In this document: positions 23,810 through 31,469 of the stretch, one piece after another | How the letters are laid out: the number at the start of each line of letters is the position of its first letter | How positions within the stretch are numbered: position 1 is the stretch's first letter | Assembly (NCBI GenBank): GCA_963710975.1 | Contig: CAVQCG010000005.1 | Coordinates: 744,001 to 808,000 of the forward strand | Source of the DNA: JBBQXH01 sp963710975 | GTDB taxonomy: Bacteria > Actinomycetota > Thermoleophilia > Gaiellales > Gaiellaceae | Direction of reading: 5' to 3' | Length of the DNA: 64,000 nucleotides | The notes under the pieces: model-generated | What the model saw: only the letters and a program-made list of their open reading frames with translations | Database searches by the model: none | What the model was told of the DNA's origin: nothing | Translations under genes and position numbers: made by a program

Positions 23810-24501
23810 TCCTGTTCCTCCGTTTGTGTCTCGTCATTCGTTGACTCGGCCTCGGCGGCGGGCTCCTCCGCCTCGGGCTCGATCTCTGGGGTTGTCTCGC
23901 TCGATTCCTGCTCCTCGGTCACAGTCTCTGACTCGCTTGGAGCCGCGGATGTGACCTCTTCGGGCACATCTGCCGGAGCCGCACCTCCGAGCTGGTCGAT
24001 GCGGGCATCGATCAGCCCGACGAGATCCTGCAGCGGTGCGTTGAGGAGCCCCGCCAGCCCAGTGAGCGGAGCGACGATCGCAGCGAGCACCTGGCCCCGC
24101 AGGACATCTGCCGGGGGGAGGGAGGCAAGCCCCTTGACCCCGTCGGCATCGATCGCTCGACCGGACAGGACTGCGCCTTTCAGGCTTAGCCGCTTGGTCG
24201 TGCGAGCCGTCTCGTCCAGCGTCTTCGCGACGGCAACCATGTCGCCGTCGTGTACGAAGGCAATTGCCGTCGGGCCGTCCAAGAGACCGAGAAGCGCCTC
24301 GACGCCGGCCTCTTCTGCGGCGCGGCGCGTCAGGGTGTTCTTGACGACTGAGAAGCGTGCTCCCGCCTTCAGAAGATCTGTGCGGACACTGTCGAGCTCC
24401 TTGTGCGTGAGCCCTCTGTAATCGGCGACGATGAGCGTCTCCGAGGTACGAAGCCGCTCGACGAGGTCGACTACCACTCGCTCCTTGTCGGTCTTCAGCA
24501 T
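23806..24501 (-). CDS. rplJ: 50S ribosomal protein L10 with acidic C-terminal extension
   Basis: Residues 1-175 are L10: MLKTDKERVVVDLVERLRTS, the ADYRGLTHKELDSVR motif and FSVVKNTLTRRAAEEAG, plus a C-terminal helix that binds L7/L12 dimers. The last 55 or so residues are an acidic Glu/Ser/Thr/Ala tail (for example ESETVTEEQESSETTPEIEP) absent from most L10 proteins. Together with L12 it anchors the stalk and in many bacteria represses its own mRNA leader. A clear AGGAGGTG ribosome-binding site precedes the ATG. Confidence 0.96.
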   Translation of the reverse strand: MLKTDKERVVVDLVERLRTSETLIVADYRGLTHKELDSVRTDLLKAGARFSVVKNTLTRRAAEEAGVEALLGLLDGPTAIAFVHDGDMVAVAKTLDETARTTKRLSLKGAVLSGRAIDADGVKGLASLPPADVLRGQVLAAIVAPLTGLAGLLNAPLQDLVGLIDARIDQLGGAAPADVPEEVTSAAPSESETVTEEQESSETTPEIEPEAEEPAAEAESTNDETQTEEQE

Positions 24502-24657
24502 GTGTTCACCTCCTTCAGTGATGTGGCCCGCCTCGTAGGCGGGCCAATCAGGGAGGTGGCGAGGCGGTAGGCCTCGCTCCTGCGTGACGGCCGCCTCGGC
24601 CGGACTTCCGCCCCTGGGGGCTGCCGGCTGTCTCTGGCGACGGGCGTCTGACCGAAT
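24502..24657 (-). promoter_or_regulatory. rplJ leader region (candidate L10-binding autoregulatory leader)
   Basis: The 156-nt gap between rplA and rplJ is unusually long for this operon and contains a perfect stem GGCCCGCC/GGCGGGCC (24525-24532 with 24538-24545, loop of 5) about 20 nt before the rplJ ribosome-binding site, plus further G+C-rich partial inverted repeats. L10(L12)4 binding to an rplJ leader is well known in bacteria, so position supports an autoregulatory leader. I did not fold the full leader. Confidence 0.5.
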
Positions 24658-25389
24658 CTAGACCGCCGCCGCGGCCTCCTCGAGCTCGGCTGCAACCTCG
24701 CGGGTCTTCGTGGGATCGACCTTGATGCCCGGCCCCATCGACGTCGTCACCGTGATCGAATGGATGTAACGACCCTTGGCGACCGACGGCTTCGCACGCA
24801 CGATCTCGTCGATGACAGCCGCGTAGTTCTCGAGGAGCGCGCGCTCGTCGAAGCTCTTCTTGCCGATCGCAAGATGCACGTTCGCACCCCTATCCGTGCG
24901 GTACTCGAGCTTGCCGGCCTTCGACTCTCGCACTGCCTTGCCCACGTCAAACGTGACCGTTCCCGTCTTCGGGTTCGGCATCTTGCCGCGCGGCCCGAGG
25001 ATCCGCCCCAGCTTTCCGACGACGCCCATGAGGTCGGGTGTCGCGATGGCGATGTCGAAGTCGTCGAACCCACCCTCGATCTGCGTCGCGAGGTCCGCCG
25101 AGCCGACGACGTCAGCACCGGCGTCCTCGGCTTCCTTGGCCTTCTCACCTTCGGCGAACACGGCGACACGCAACTCGCGTCCGGTGCCGTGCGGAAGCAT
25201 CAGCGTGCCGCGAAGCTGCTGGTCGGCGTGCCGGACGTTGAGGCCCAGATGGAAGTGCGTCTCGACGGTCTCGTCGAACTTCGCATCCTCGAGACCCTTG
25301 AGGAGCCTGATCGCCTCGAGCGGCGTATACACGCGCTCGCGATCGATCTGGCGCCGGGCGCCCGTGTACCGCTTTCCGTGGCTGCTCAC
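24658..25389 (-). CDS. rplA: 50S ribosomal protein L1
   Basis: The 243-residue product has KRYTGARRQIDRERVYTPLE at the start, the MPNPKTGTVTFDVGKAV stretch typical of L1 and the ending ITVTTSMGPGIKVDPTK. L1 forms the mobile stalk at the E site and commonly represses the rplKA mRNA. It overlaps rplK by 4 nt. Confidence 0.98.
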   Translation of the reverse strand: MSSHGKRYTGARRQIDRERVYTPLEAIRLLKGLEDAKFDETVETHFHLGLNVRHADQQLRGTLMLPHGTGRELRVAVFAEGEKAKEAEDAGADVVGSADLATQIEGGFDDFDIAIATPDLMGVVGKLGRILGPRGKMPNPKTGTVTFDVGKAVRESKAGKLEYRTDRGANVHLAIGKKSFDERALLENYAAVIDEIVRAKPSVAKGRYIHSITVTTSMGPGIKVDPTKTREVAAELEEAAAAV

Positions 25390-25814
25390 CGGTCATCCAC
25401 CTCCACGCCCATCGAGCGGGCGGTCCCGGCGATGACGAGCATCGCCTGGTCGACGTCCCTGGCGTTCAGGTCGACGAGCTTCGCCTCGGCGATCGACCTG
25501 AGCTGCGCCTGCGAGAGCTTCCCGACCTTGGAGCGATTCGGCTCGGCCGATCCCTTCTCGAGGTTCAGCGCCTCCTTGATGAGCACGGCGGCGGGCGGCG
25601 TCTTCGTGATGAAGGTGAACGACCGGTCTTCGAAGACGGTGATCTCGACGGGCGTGATCCGTCCGTTCTGATCGGCCGTCTGAGCGTTGAACGCCTTGCA
25701 GAACTCCATGATGTTCACGCCGTGCTGGCCGAGGGCCGGGCCGACCGGGGGGGCCGGGTTCGCCTGGCCACCGGGAATCTGGAGCTTGATGAGTGTCAGA
25801 ACCTTGCGAGCCAT
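25386..25814 (-). CDS. rplK: 50S ribosomal protein L11
   Basis: The 142-residue product has KLQIPGGQANPAPPVGPALG and QHGVNIMEFCKAFNAQT at the N-terminus (thiostrepton-binding region with conserved prolines) and a normal C-terminal rRNA-binding domain ending ARSMGVEVDD. It contacts the GTPase-associated centre. It begins 9 nt after nusG. Confidence 0.98.
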   Translation of the reverse strand: MARKVLTLIKLQIPGGQANPAPPVGPALGQHGVNIMEFCKAFNAQTADQNGRITPVEITVFEDRSFTFITKTPPAAVLIKEALNLEKGSAEPNRSKVGKLSQAQLRSIAEAKLVDLNARDVDQAMLVIAGTARSMGVEVDDR

Positions 25815-25823
25815 GGAGCCTTC

Positions 25824-26354
25824 CTAGTCGATCTTCTTCACCTGGTCGAACGACAGCTCGACCGGAACCTGGCGCTCGAAGATGTTGACGAGCACCTTGA
25901 GCTTCTGCTGATCGGAGTTGACGTCGACGATCTCACCGTCGAAGTCGGACAGCGGCCCTGAGGTTACCTTGACCGACTCGCCGAGCTCGAATTGAGCGAG
26001 CGCGCGCGGGCGCTCGGCACCGGATGTCGCCGTATGGAGAATCCGGTCGACCTCGGGCTTGGAGAGCGGCACGGGTTTCGCCCCCGAGCCGACGAAGCCG
26101 GTCACCCCTGGGGTTCCCTTGACGACGGTCCACGACTCGTCGGTGAGATTCATGTTCACGAGGACGTAGCCGGGGAGGACCCGCTTCTCGATCTGCACCT
26201 TCTGGCCGTCCTTGGTCTCGACCACCTGCTCCGTCGGCACGACGACGCGTCGAAATGCCGGCTCCTGGTTCATCGAGACGATCCGGTGCTCGAGATTGGC
26301 CTTGACCTTGTTCTCGTGCCCGGAGTACGTGTTGATCACGAACCACTGAAACAT
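25824..26354 (-). CDS. nusG: Transcription termination/antitermination protein NusG
   Basis: The ATG at 26352-26354 gives a 176-residue protein starting MFQWFVINTYSGHENKVKAN, the NGN domain that binds the RNAP clamp, and a C-terminal KOW domain (GESVKVTSGPLSDFDGEIVD). PGYVLVNMNLTDESWTVVKG is the conserved core. Longer upstream reading is Ser/Arg-rich nonsense and overlaps secE. It is the next gene after secE (31-nt gap), the classic secE-nusG pair. Confidence 0.97.
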   Translation of the reverse strand: MFQWFVINTYSGHENKVKANLEHRIVSMNQEPAFRRVVVPTEQVVETKDGQKVQIEKRVLPGYVLVNMNLTDESWTVVKGTPGVTGFVGSGAKPVPLSKPEVDRILHTATSGAERPRALAQFELGESVKVTSGPLSDFDGEIVDVNSDQQKLKVLVNIFERQVPVELSFDQVKKID

Positions 26355-26385
26355 TGCTGATTGAGCCTCGGTTCTCGGGGTCGGG

Positions 26386-26721
26386 TCAGAGGTTGAGCAG
26401 GACGTCCTTGACGAGGCGACTGAATGCCTCGTCCGCGACCCACAGGTAGAAGCCGACGACCGCCACGGCGATGATGACCACGACGGTCGCGGAAAAGAGT
26501 TGTCGCTGTCCGGGCCACTCGACCTTCTTGAGCTCGCCGATGCATTCCCGGACGAACCGCCCGAACCCGCGGGGCTCGCGCTTGGCACCGGTCTGTGCCT
26601 TCGTCTCTGCGACGGGCTTGACGCGCTTACGCCGTTCCCGAGCCCGGTCCGACGAGCCCTTCTCGGGCGGCGTGGCTGCGTCGCGCTTCTGGCGCTTGGT
26701 GTTACGGGTCTCGCGTGCCAC
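26386..26721 (-). CDS. secE: Preprotein translocase subunit SecE
   Basis: The 111-residue protein has a basic N-terminal half, the conserved FVRECIGELKKVEWPGQRQL amphipathic region and one C-terminal transmembrane helix (ATVVVIIAVAVVGFYLWVAD). SecE clamps SecY in the plasma-membrane translocon. Start is a GTG at 26719-26721; it begins 17 nt after rpmG. The N-terminal extension is usual for actinobacteria. Confidence 0.95.
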   Translation of the reverse strand: MARETRNTKRQKRDAATPPEKGSSDRARERRKRVKPVAETKAQTGAKREPRGFGRFVRECIGELKKVEWPGQRQLFSATVVVIIAVAVVGFYLWVADEAFSRLVKDVLLNL

Positions 26722-26738
26722 CGGTCAGCGGACTCCGG

Positions 26739-26903
26739 TCACCGGGTCTCGCGGTGCGCAGTATGGCGGCCGCACCACCGGCAGTATTTCGAGAGCTCCA
26801 CGCGGTCAGGCGTGTTGCGCTTCGACTTCATCGTCTGATAGTTCCGCCGCTTGCAGTCGGTGCAGGCGAGCGTGATCGCAACTCGTACTCCGGTTTTCGC
26901 CAT
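26739..26903 (-). CDS. rpmG: 50S ribosomal protein L33 (zinc-ribbon type)
   Basis: The ATG at 26901-26903 gives a 54-residue L33 starting MAKTGVRVAITLACTDCKRR. Two Cys pairs, CTDC and CRWC, make it the C+ (zinc-binding) form. It lies just upstream of secE, a common arrangement, and 30 nt downstream of tRNA-Met on the same strand, so they may be co-transcribed. Confidence 0.96.
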   Translation of the reverse strand: MAKTGVRVAITLACTDCKRRNYQTMKSKRNTPDRVELSKYCRWCGRHTAHRETR

Positions 26904-26933
26904 CGGTCTTCTCTTTCGCTGATCGGTGAGGAG

Positions 26934-27007
26934 TAGCGGCGGGAGGACTCGAACCTCCGACACGCGGATTATGATTCCGCTGCTCTAACCAACTGAGCTA
27001 CGCCGCC
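26934..27007 (-). tRNA. tRNA-Met (CAT anticodon), elongator type
   Basis: The minus strand folds as a 74-nt cloverleaf: acceptor GGCGGCG/CGCCGCT (one G-U pair), D arm GCTC...GAGC, anticodon stem GCGGA/TCCGC with loop ATCATAA (anticodon CAT), T arm GGAGG-TTCGAGT-CCTCC, discriminator A. The acceptor starts with G and is fully paired, unlike initiator tRNA, so it is probably elongator tRNA-Met; an Ile-CAT (lysidine) identity is less likely but cannot be excluded by eye. Confidence 0.93.
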
Positions 27008-27060
27008 GCGCCGCGGGCAGTGTAGCAGGCAGTCCCGTGTGCCTTCTATGATCCACGCGC

Positions 27061-27468
27061 ATGGGGATCGACCCCGCTGCCGCCCTCAGCCGTGTCCCGC
27101 TCTTCGCAGGTGTGGAGCCTCGACATCTCGAGCGGCTCGCCCGCCAGTTTCGCGACCGTAGCTTTCCCGAGGGGGCCGTCGTGACCCGCGAAGGAGAGCC
27201 CGGCGTCGGCTTCTTCGTCGTGGTCGAGGGGTCGGCGTCCGTCTCGATCGGGGGCGAACCACGGGCGACAATAGGGCCCGGCGACTCATTCGGCGAGATG
27301 GCTCTGCTCGATGAGGGGCCACGCTCGGCGACGATCGTCGCAGCCACCGACCTGCGCTGCCTTGCGCTCTCCGGCTGGGAGTTCAAGCCCTTCGTCGAGG
27401 AGAACCCGTCCGTAGCCTGGGCGATGCTCCAGACGCTGGCGGGGCGACTTCGCTCTCTCGAGACCTGA
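27061..27468 (+). CDS. Stand-alone cyclic-nucleotide-binding (CRP-like) domain protein
   Basis: The 135-residue protein is one cNMP-binding beta-barrel: LSRVPLFAGVEPRHLERLAR at the start and the phosphate-binding cassette FGEMALLDEGPRSATI with the conserved Glu and Arg. There is no helix-turn-helix, so it is not itself a DNA-binding CRP; it may be a regulatory partner or sensor. It is divergent from tRNA-Met and followed by the repeat cluster of locus C. Confidence 0.85.
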   Translation: MGIDPAAALSRVPLFAGVEPRHLERLARQFRDRSFPEGAVVTREGEPGVGFFVVVEGSASVSIGGEPRATIGPGDSFGEMALLDEGPRSATIVAATDLRCLALSGWEFKPFVEENPSVAWAMLQTLAGRLRSLET

Positions 27469-27479
27469 GTCTCGTAAGG

Positions 27480-27822
27480 GATACGCCGGCTCCGCCGGCT
27501 GGACTTCGCGGCCTGGCGCCTCCGGCGCGGCCGCTGCGCGCCGCCTTCGGCGGCTTCGCGGCTGACCGCTCGGGCGGGCTACGCGCGCCTTCGGCGGCTG
27601 GAGCTACTCGCGGCCTGGCGGGCTTCGCCCGCGGCCGCTGCGCGCCGCCTTCGGCGGCTTGCGATACGCCGGCTCCGCCGGCTGGACTCGCGGCCTGGCG
27701 GGCTTCGCCCGCGGCCGCTGCGCGCCGCCTTCGGCGGCTTGCGATACGCCGGCTCCGCCGGCTGGACTTCGCGGCCTGGCGCCTTCGCGCGCGGCCGCTG
27801 CGCGCCGCCTTCGGCGGCTTGC
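27480..27822 (-). repeat. Triple-hairpin intergenic repeat, locus C (two exact-length 80-bp units plus degenerate copies)
   Basis: Units lie in the opposite orientation to loci A and B: 27480-27556 (nearly complete), a degenerate stretch to about 27596, a partial unit to 27662, then two tandem 80-bp units at 27663-27742 and 27743-27822. Hairpin 1 is GCCGCC-GAA-GGCGGC, hairpin 3 GCCGGC-GGA-GCCGGC. Hairpin 2 differs between units (GCGCC/GGCGC, GCGGGC/GCCCGC) yet stays self-complementary. The array fills the gap between convergent genes and its last unit ends 1 nt before the stop codon of the oxidase gene. Confidence 0.88.
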
Positions 27823-27823
27823 T

Positions 27824-28936
27824 TTAGATCACGTTCAGCTCGGTTCGTGTCTTCCCGGATGCGAATCGCTCGAGCGAGAACGGGGTCAGGTCGAACGGTG
27901 TCGGCCGATCGAGTGCGACAAGGGCGATGTGCTCCCCGATCACGGGAGCTTGCTGGAAACCGTGCCCCGAGAAGCCCGTCGCGTAGACCAGTCCCTCCGG
28001 GTCCGGGGTCGTCCCGACGATCGCGTTGTGATCGGGGCTCATCTCGTAGTAGCCCCACCAGCCGCCGCGAATCGGGATCTCCTCGAGCAGGGGGAGACGG
28101 CGCACGGCAACCGGCGCGAGCTCCTCGATCGTCTCGGCCCGCCCCCCGAGTAGGAGGCCGCGCCCCTCGCGATGGAAGTAGAACCCTGTCGCGAAGTCGA
28201 TGGTCAACGGAAGCTCGTGCGGGAGAGGGTCACCCGGCTCGGTGAAGAAGACATGCCGCTTTTCCGGCTCCACCGGGATGTCGACTCCCGCACTACGGCC
28301 GAGCTCTCTCGACCAGACGCCGGCCGCAAGGACTACGCGACGAGTGGCGATGGTTCCCTGATCCGTCTCGACCCCGGAGACCTTGCCGCCGTCGACGACG
28401 ATGCGGCTCGCCGTGCAGCCCTGGACGATGGACGCCCCGAGGGTTGACGCCGCCGCCGCGTAGCCCTGTACGGCGGCTTCCGGAGTTGCGTATCCGTCGA
28501 TCGGGCAGAAGGTCGCAGCGAGCACCCCGTCCAGCTCGAGGCCCGGCACGATCTCGGCTGCTTCGGCTGATGTGAGGAGTTGCGACGGGACGCCGAGATC
28601 GTGCTGAAGCTCGAGCGACCGGCCGAACGAGGAAACCTCCTCGTCTGACGTGAGGAGGAACAGGTAGCCCCACTGCTTGAAGTCGATCTCCCCGCCCGGC
28701 TCGTCCGCGAAGCGCTCGTATCGCCGGATGCACTCGAGCGTGATCCTGATGTTGAGGGCATCCGAGAACTGCGCCCGGATGCCGCCGGCCGCCTTGCTCG
28801 TCGATCCCGCGCCGAGAGATTCGCGCTCGACGAGAACTGCTGACGAGGAGCCCTCGCGCGCGAGGTGGAAGAGAGCGCTAGCGCCCATCACGCCGCCGCC
28901 GATCACGACTACCTCGGCGGTTACCGGGACCGTCAC
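27824..28936 (-). CDS. FAD-dependent oxidoreductase of the DAO/sarcosine oxidase-beta family
   Basis: The 370-residue protein has an N-terminal Rossmann FAD site (AEVVVIGGGVMGASALFHLA followed by VLVERESLGAGSTSKAAGG), the DAO substrate-binding region, and a C-terminal second FAD contact, LVYATGFSGHGFQQAPVIGE. The family oxidises N-methyl or D-amino acids such as sarcosine; which amine is used here is unknown. It overlaps the upstream murT-like gene by 4 nt. Confidence 0.85.
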   Translation of the reverse strand: MTVPVTAEVVVIGGGVMGASALFHLAREGSSSAVLVERESLGAGSTSKAAGGIRAQFSDALNIRITLECIRRYERFADEPGGEIDFKQWGYLFLLTSDEEVSSFGRSLELQHDLGVPSQLLTSAEAAEIVPGLELDGVLAATFCPIDGYATPEAAVQGYAAAASTLGASIVQGCTASRIVVDGGKVSGVETDQGTIATRRVVLAAGVWSRELGRSAGVDIPVEPEKRHVFFTEPGDPLPHELPLTIDFATGFYFHREGRGLLLGGRAETIEELAPVAVRRLPLLEEIPIRGGWWGYYEMSPDHNAIVGTTPDPEGLVYATGFSGHGFQQAPVIGEHIALVALDRPTPFDLTPFSLERFASGKTRTELNVI

Positions 28937-30342
28937 GGTTGCCGTCTCACGCCGCCAACGCTACCCGCGCGCGAAGAGGCACGGTCGTCCTCCCAGTACG
29001 GACGCACGAGACCGCGCCGTGCAACGAGCCCCTGCAGAGCGAGCATCGCGGTGTACGTGGGAAGCACGACGAGCTCGCCGTCCGACGGGGTCAGCTCGAG
29101 ACCCCGATCGAGCGCCCGGTCGATTTCGGGAACGACCTCGATCCGGCCTTCCTCGAGGCCTCCGTACTTGAAACGGAGCGCGAGCTCCTCCGCCCGTCCC
29201 CCGCTCGCGACGAGCCGATCGAGACCGGCCAGCAGCGGTTCGAAATCGACGTCCCAGATCCACGAGACATCGCGGCCGTCGGCGATCTCGTCGTTGAGCG
29301 CGATCAGGGCGACGCTCGGCGGGTCACCTGCGACGAGCGTCCGGATCGCCTCGTTGGCACCCGCCGGATTCTTGATCAGCAGGACGAGAATCGTCCGATC
29401 GTCGATAGCAATGCGCTCGAAGCGGCCGAACGCCGGGCGGGACCGTGCCAGGCCCGAGACGACCTCGTCGAGGCTCGCACCCAGGGCAAGCGCGAGCGAG
29501 GCAGCGGCGACGGCGTTGTAGACGTTGTAGAGGCCGGGTAGCTCGATGGCTACTCGACGGGTGCCTTCCCTCGTCACGAGATCGAAGGCCGTCCGTTCGA
29601 GGCCGGCGAGCTCGATGTCCCTCGCGACGACGTCGAGAGGGGGACGGGTTGCGCCACATTCGGTACATCGATACTCGCCCAGGTGCCCGACGTACGACGC
29701 CTCGTAGAGATACTGCGCACCGCATGACATGCAGTACGTCGAGTCGGCCGCATGCGGGACCCGATCTCGAGCGACTCGACGATCGTCGAGACCGAAGCGG
29801 ATGACATGATCGCGGGTGCCTGCGAGCGCCGCAAGCACAGGATCGTCGGCATTCACGACCATCCAGGCATCGGTCGCGAGGGCCGCGACGGCGGCGCGCC
29901 AACGCTCGGCGATGAGCTCGAGCTCGCCGTAGCGGTCGAGCTGGTCGCGAAACAGATTCCCGAGGCAGATCGCCCGGGGCTGAACCTGGCGGGCGATCTC
30001 GGGGAGAGCTGCCTCGTCGACTTCCAGAAGCGCGAGCTCCGCCCCGCGAGAATCCATGAGCACCGACGCCACGCCCGACATCAGGTTCGCGCCGGCGCGG
30101 TTGTGCGCGAGCCGGACTCTCGGCGCGAGGATCTCTGCGGTCATCGTGCTCGTCGTCGTCTTCCCGTTGGTCGCCGAGATGAGTGCGCTCCCGAGGGGGA
30201 GCCGTGCGGCAAGCCGGGTGACAGCGCCCGCATCCACACGGGTCAGGAGCTTCCCGGGAAGCGTCGTACCGCCGCCCTTCCCGGCGAGACGGGAAAGCCG
30301 ACCGGCAGCCTTGGCGACCGCGATCTCGAGCTGGAGACGCAT
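28933..30342 (-). CDS. murT: MurT-family Mur ligase (lipid II isoglutaminyl synthase, ligase subunit)
   Basis: From the ATG at 30340-30342 the product is 469 residues. It has the Mur ligase ATP site SATNGKTTTSTMTAEIL, the middle domain with NADDPVLAAL, and between them and the C-terminal domain the four-Cys ribbon CMSCG...CRCTECG-type characteristic of MurT. The end matches the DUF1727 domain. MurT works with the glutaminase GatD to amidate the D-Glu of lipid II. GatD is normally adjacent, but no gatD is seen here: downstream is the DAO oxidase, upstream a divergent gene. The longer open frame upstream overlaps that divergent gene and is not MurT-like. Confidence 0.88.
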   Translation of the reverse strand: MRLQLEIAVAKAAGRLSRLAGKGGGTTLPGKLLTRVDAGAVTRLAARLPLGSALISATNGKTTTSTMTAEILAPRVRLAHNRAGANLMSGVASVLMDSRGAELALLEVDEAALPEIARQVQPRAICLGNLFRDQLDRYGELELIAERWRAAVAALATDAWMVVNADDPVLAALAGTRDHVIRFGLDDRRVARDRVPHAADSTYCMSCGAQYLYEASYVGHLGEYRCTECGATRPPLDVVARDIELAGLERTAFDLVTREGTRRVAIELPGLYNVYNAVAAASLALALGASLDEVVSGLARSRPAFGRFERIAIDDRTILVLLIKNPAGANEAIRTLVAGDPPSVALIALNDEIADGRDVSWIWDVDFEPLLAGLDRLVASGGRAEELALRFKYGGLEEGRIEVVPEIDRALDRGLELTPSDGELVVLPTYTAMLALQGLVARRGLVRPYWEDDRASSRAGSVGGVRRQP

Positions 30343-30354
30343 GACGCCCAGTCT

Positions 30355-31029
30355 ATGGCCCGACCTCCGGCATCCCCCAAAAGGGGGAGGCTTTTCCGCC
30401 GGAAGGGCGAACTCGGGGCGGTGACCGCGATGGACGCCCTTGCTCTCGTCGACGCCCGAGACGCCTACACAGCCGGCCACTCGCGCCGCGTGCACGAGCT
30501 GTCGATGGCAATCGGCGAGGAACTCGGGCTCGAGGACGAGGAACTGGGCACGCTCGCGAAAGCAGCCCTCTACCACGACGTCGGGAAGACCGCGATACCC
30601 GACGAGATCCTCCTCAAGCCGACCACGCTGACCCAGGCGGAGTGGGCACTGATGCGGCGCCACTCGGACGAAGGCGCCCGCATGGTCGCTGCAGCCGGGA
30701 TCGACGACGAGACCGTCGCAGCGATCCGTCATCATCACGAGCACTGGGACGGAACCGGCTATCCGCACGGTCTCGAGCGGGAGGACATCCCGCTCGCGGC
30801 TCGCATCGTGCACGTCGCCGATGCCCTCGACTCGATGCTCACGACGCGCGTCTACCGGGCGGGCAGGCCGGCTCGCGAAGCCCTTGCCGAACTTCGCGCG
30901 GAGACGGGCTCGCAATTCTGCCCCGGCTGCGTCGCGGCGCTCGAGCGCCTGGTCGCGCAGGGAGCGCTCGCACATCTGGGCCTACCGTCGCGCGGGTTGG
31001 TCGCGGCGGTACCGGCGACCCAGAGCTAG
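30355..31029 (+). CDS. HD-GYP domain phosphodiesterase-like protein
   Basis: The 224-residue protein is one HD-GYP domain: HSRRVHELSMAIGEELGLED, the metal motif ALYHDVGKTAIP, and the hallmark HHHEHWDGTGYPHGL. Such domains usually hydrolyse cyclic di-GMP. The final helix reads SQFCPGCVAALERL where families usually have FDPxxVxAF. I chose the ATG at 30355, only 12 bp from the divergent murT start; the ATG at 30430 (MDALALVD) is a plausible later start that would leave promoter space. Confidence 0.87.
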   Translation: MARPPASPKRGRLFRRKGELGAVTAMDALALVDARDAYTAGHSRRVHELSMAIGEELGLEDEELGTLAKAALYHDVGKTAIPDEILLKPTTLTQAEWALMRRHSDEGARMVAAAGIDDETVAAIRHHHEHWDGTGYPHGLEREDIPLAARIVHVADALDSMLTTRVYRAGRPAREALAELRAETGSQFCPGCVAALERLVAQGALAHLGLPSRGLVAAVPATQS

Positions 31030-31044
31030 ACTAGCGCCGCTCGC

Positions 31045-31126
31045 GGGGGAGTTCCCGAGTGGCCAAAGGGGACCGGCTGTAAACCGGTTGGCACCGCCTT
31101 CGGAGGTTCGAATCCTCCCTCCCCCA
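31045..31126 (+). tRNA. tRNA-Tyr (GTA anticodon)
   Basis: An 82-nt class II tRNA: acceptor GGGGGAG/CTCCCCC, anticodon stem and loop with GTA in ACCGGCTGTAAACCGGT, a long variable arm (TGGCACCGCCTTC), T arm GGAGG-TTCGAAT-CCTCC and discriminator A at 31126. It starts 15 nt after the HD-GYP stop codon. Confidence 0.95.
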
Positions 31127-31191
31127 TTTCGGAGTGCGCCCGGGCGTGTCCGAGGGTGAGGGTCTTTCGAGACCTTGGAGGGTGCCGGGCG

Positions 31192-31434
31192 CTACGCCAG
31201 CTCGGCGGACTTGGCCGCGAGCTCGAGATCGCGATCGGTCACCCCGCCGGCGGTGTGCGTCCACCAGCGCAACGTCACGCGGTTGTAGGCGATCCGGATG
31301 TCCGGATGGTGGTTGTCCGCTTCGGCAAGCTCCCCGACCCGGTTCACGAAGCCAAGAGCTTCGACGAAGCCGGGGAAGGTGAACTCGCGCTCGAGCGCTC
31401 CATCGACCTCGCGCCACCCCTCAGGAACCGGCAT
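31192..31434 (-). CDS. 4a-hydroxytetrahydrobiopterin dehydratase (pterin-4a-carbinolamine dehydratase)
   Basis: The 80-residue protein begins MPVPEGWREVDGALEREFTF and has the family signature EADNHHPDIRIAYNRVTLRW followed by THTAGGVTDRDLELA. It dehydrates 4a-hydroxy-tetrahydropterins made by aromatic amino acid hydroxylases. It is divergent from the CDP-alcohol transferase gene (35-bp gap). No hydroxylase gene is in the window. Confidence 0.88.
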   Translation of the reverse strand: MPVPEGWREVDGALEREFTFPGFVEALGFVNRVGELAEADNHHPDIRIAYNRVTLRWWTHTAGGVTDRDLELAAKSAELA

Positions 31435-31469
31435 GCCACAAGTATCTCGGATCGGTACGATCGACGCCC

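Noticed and set aside
23100..23837. Open frames running through the repeat units and the start of rplL
   Set aside because: They are Arg/Gly/Pro-rich translations of palindromic repeat DNA, with no ribosome-binding site or family match, and they overlap rplL.
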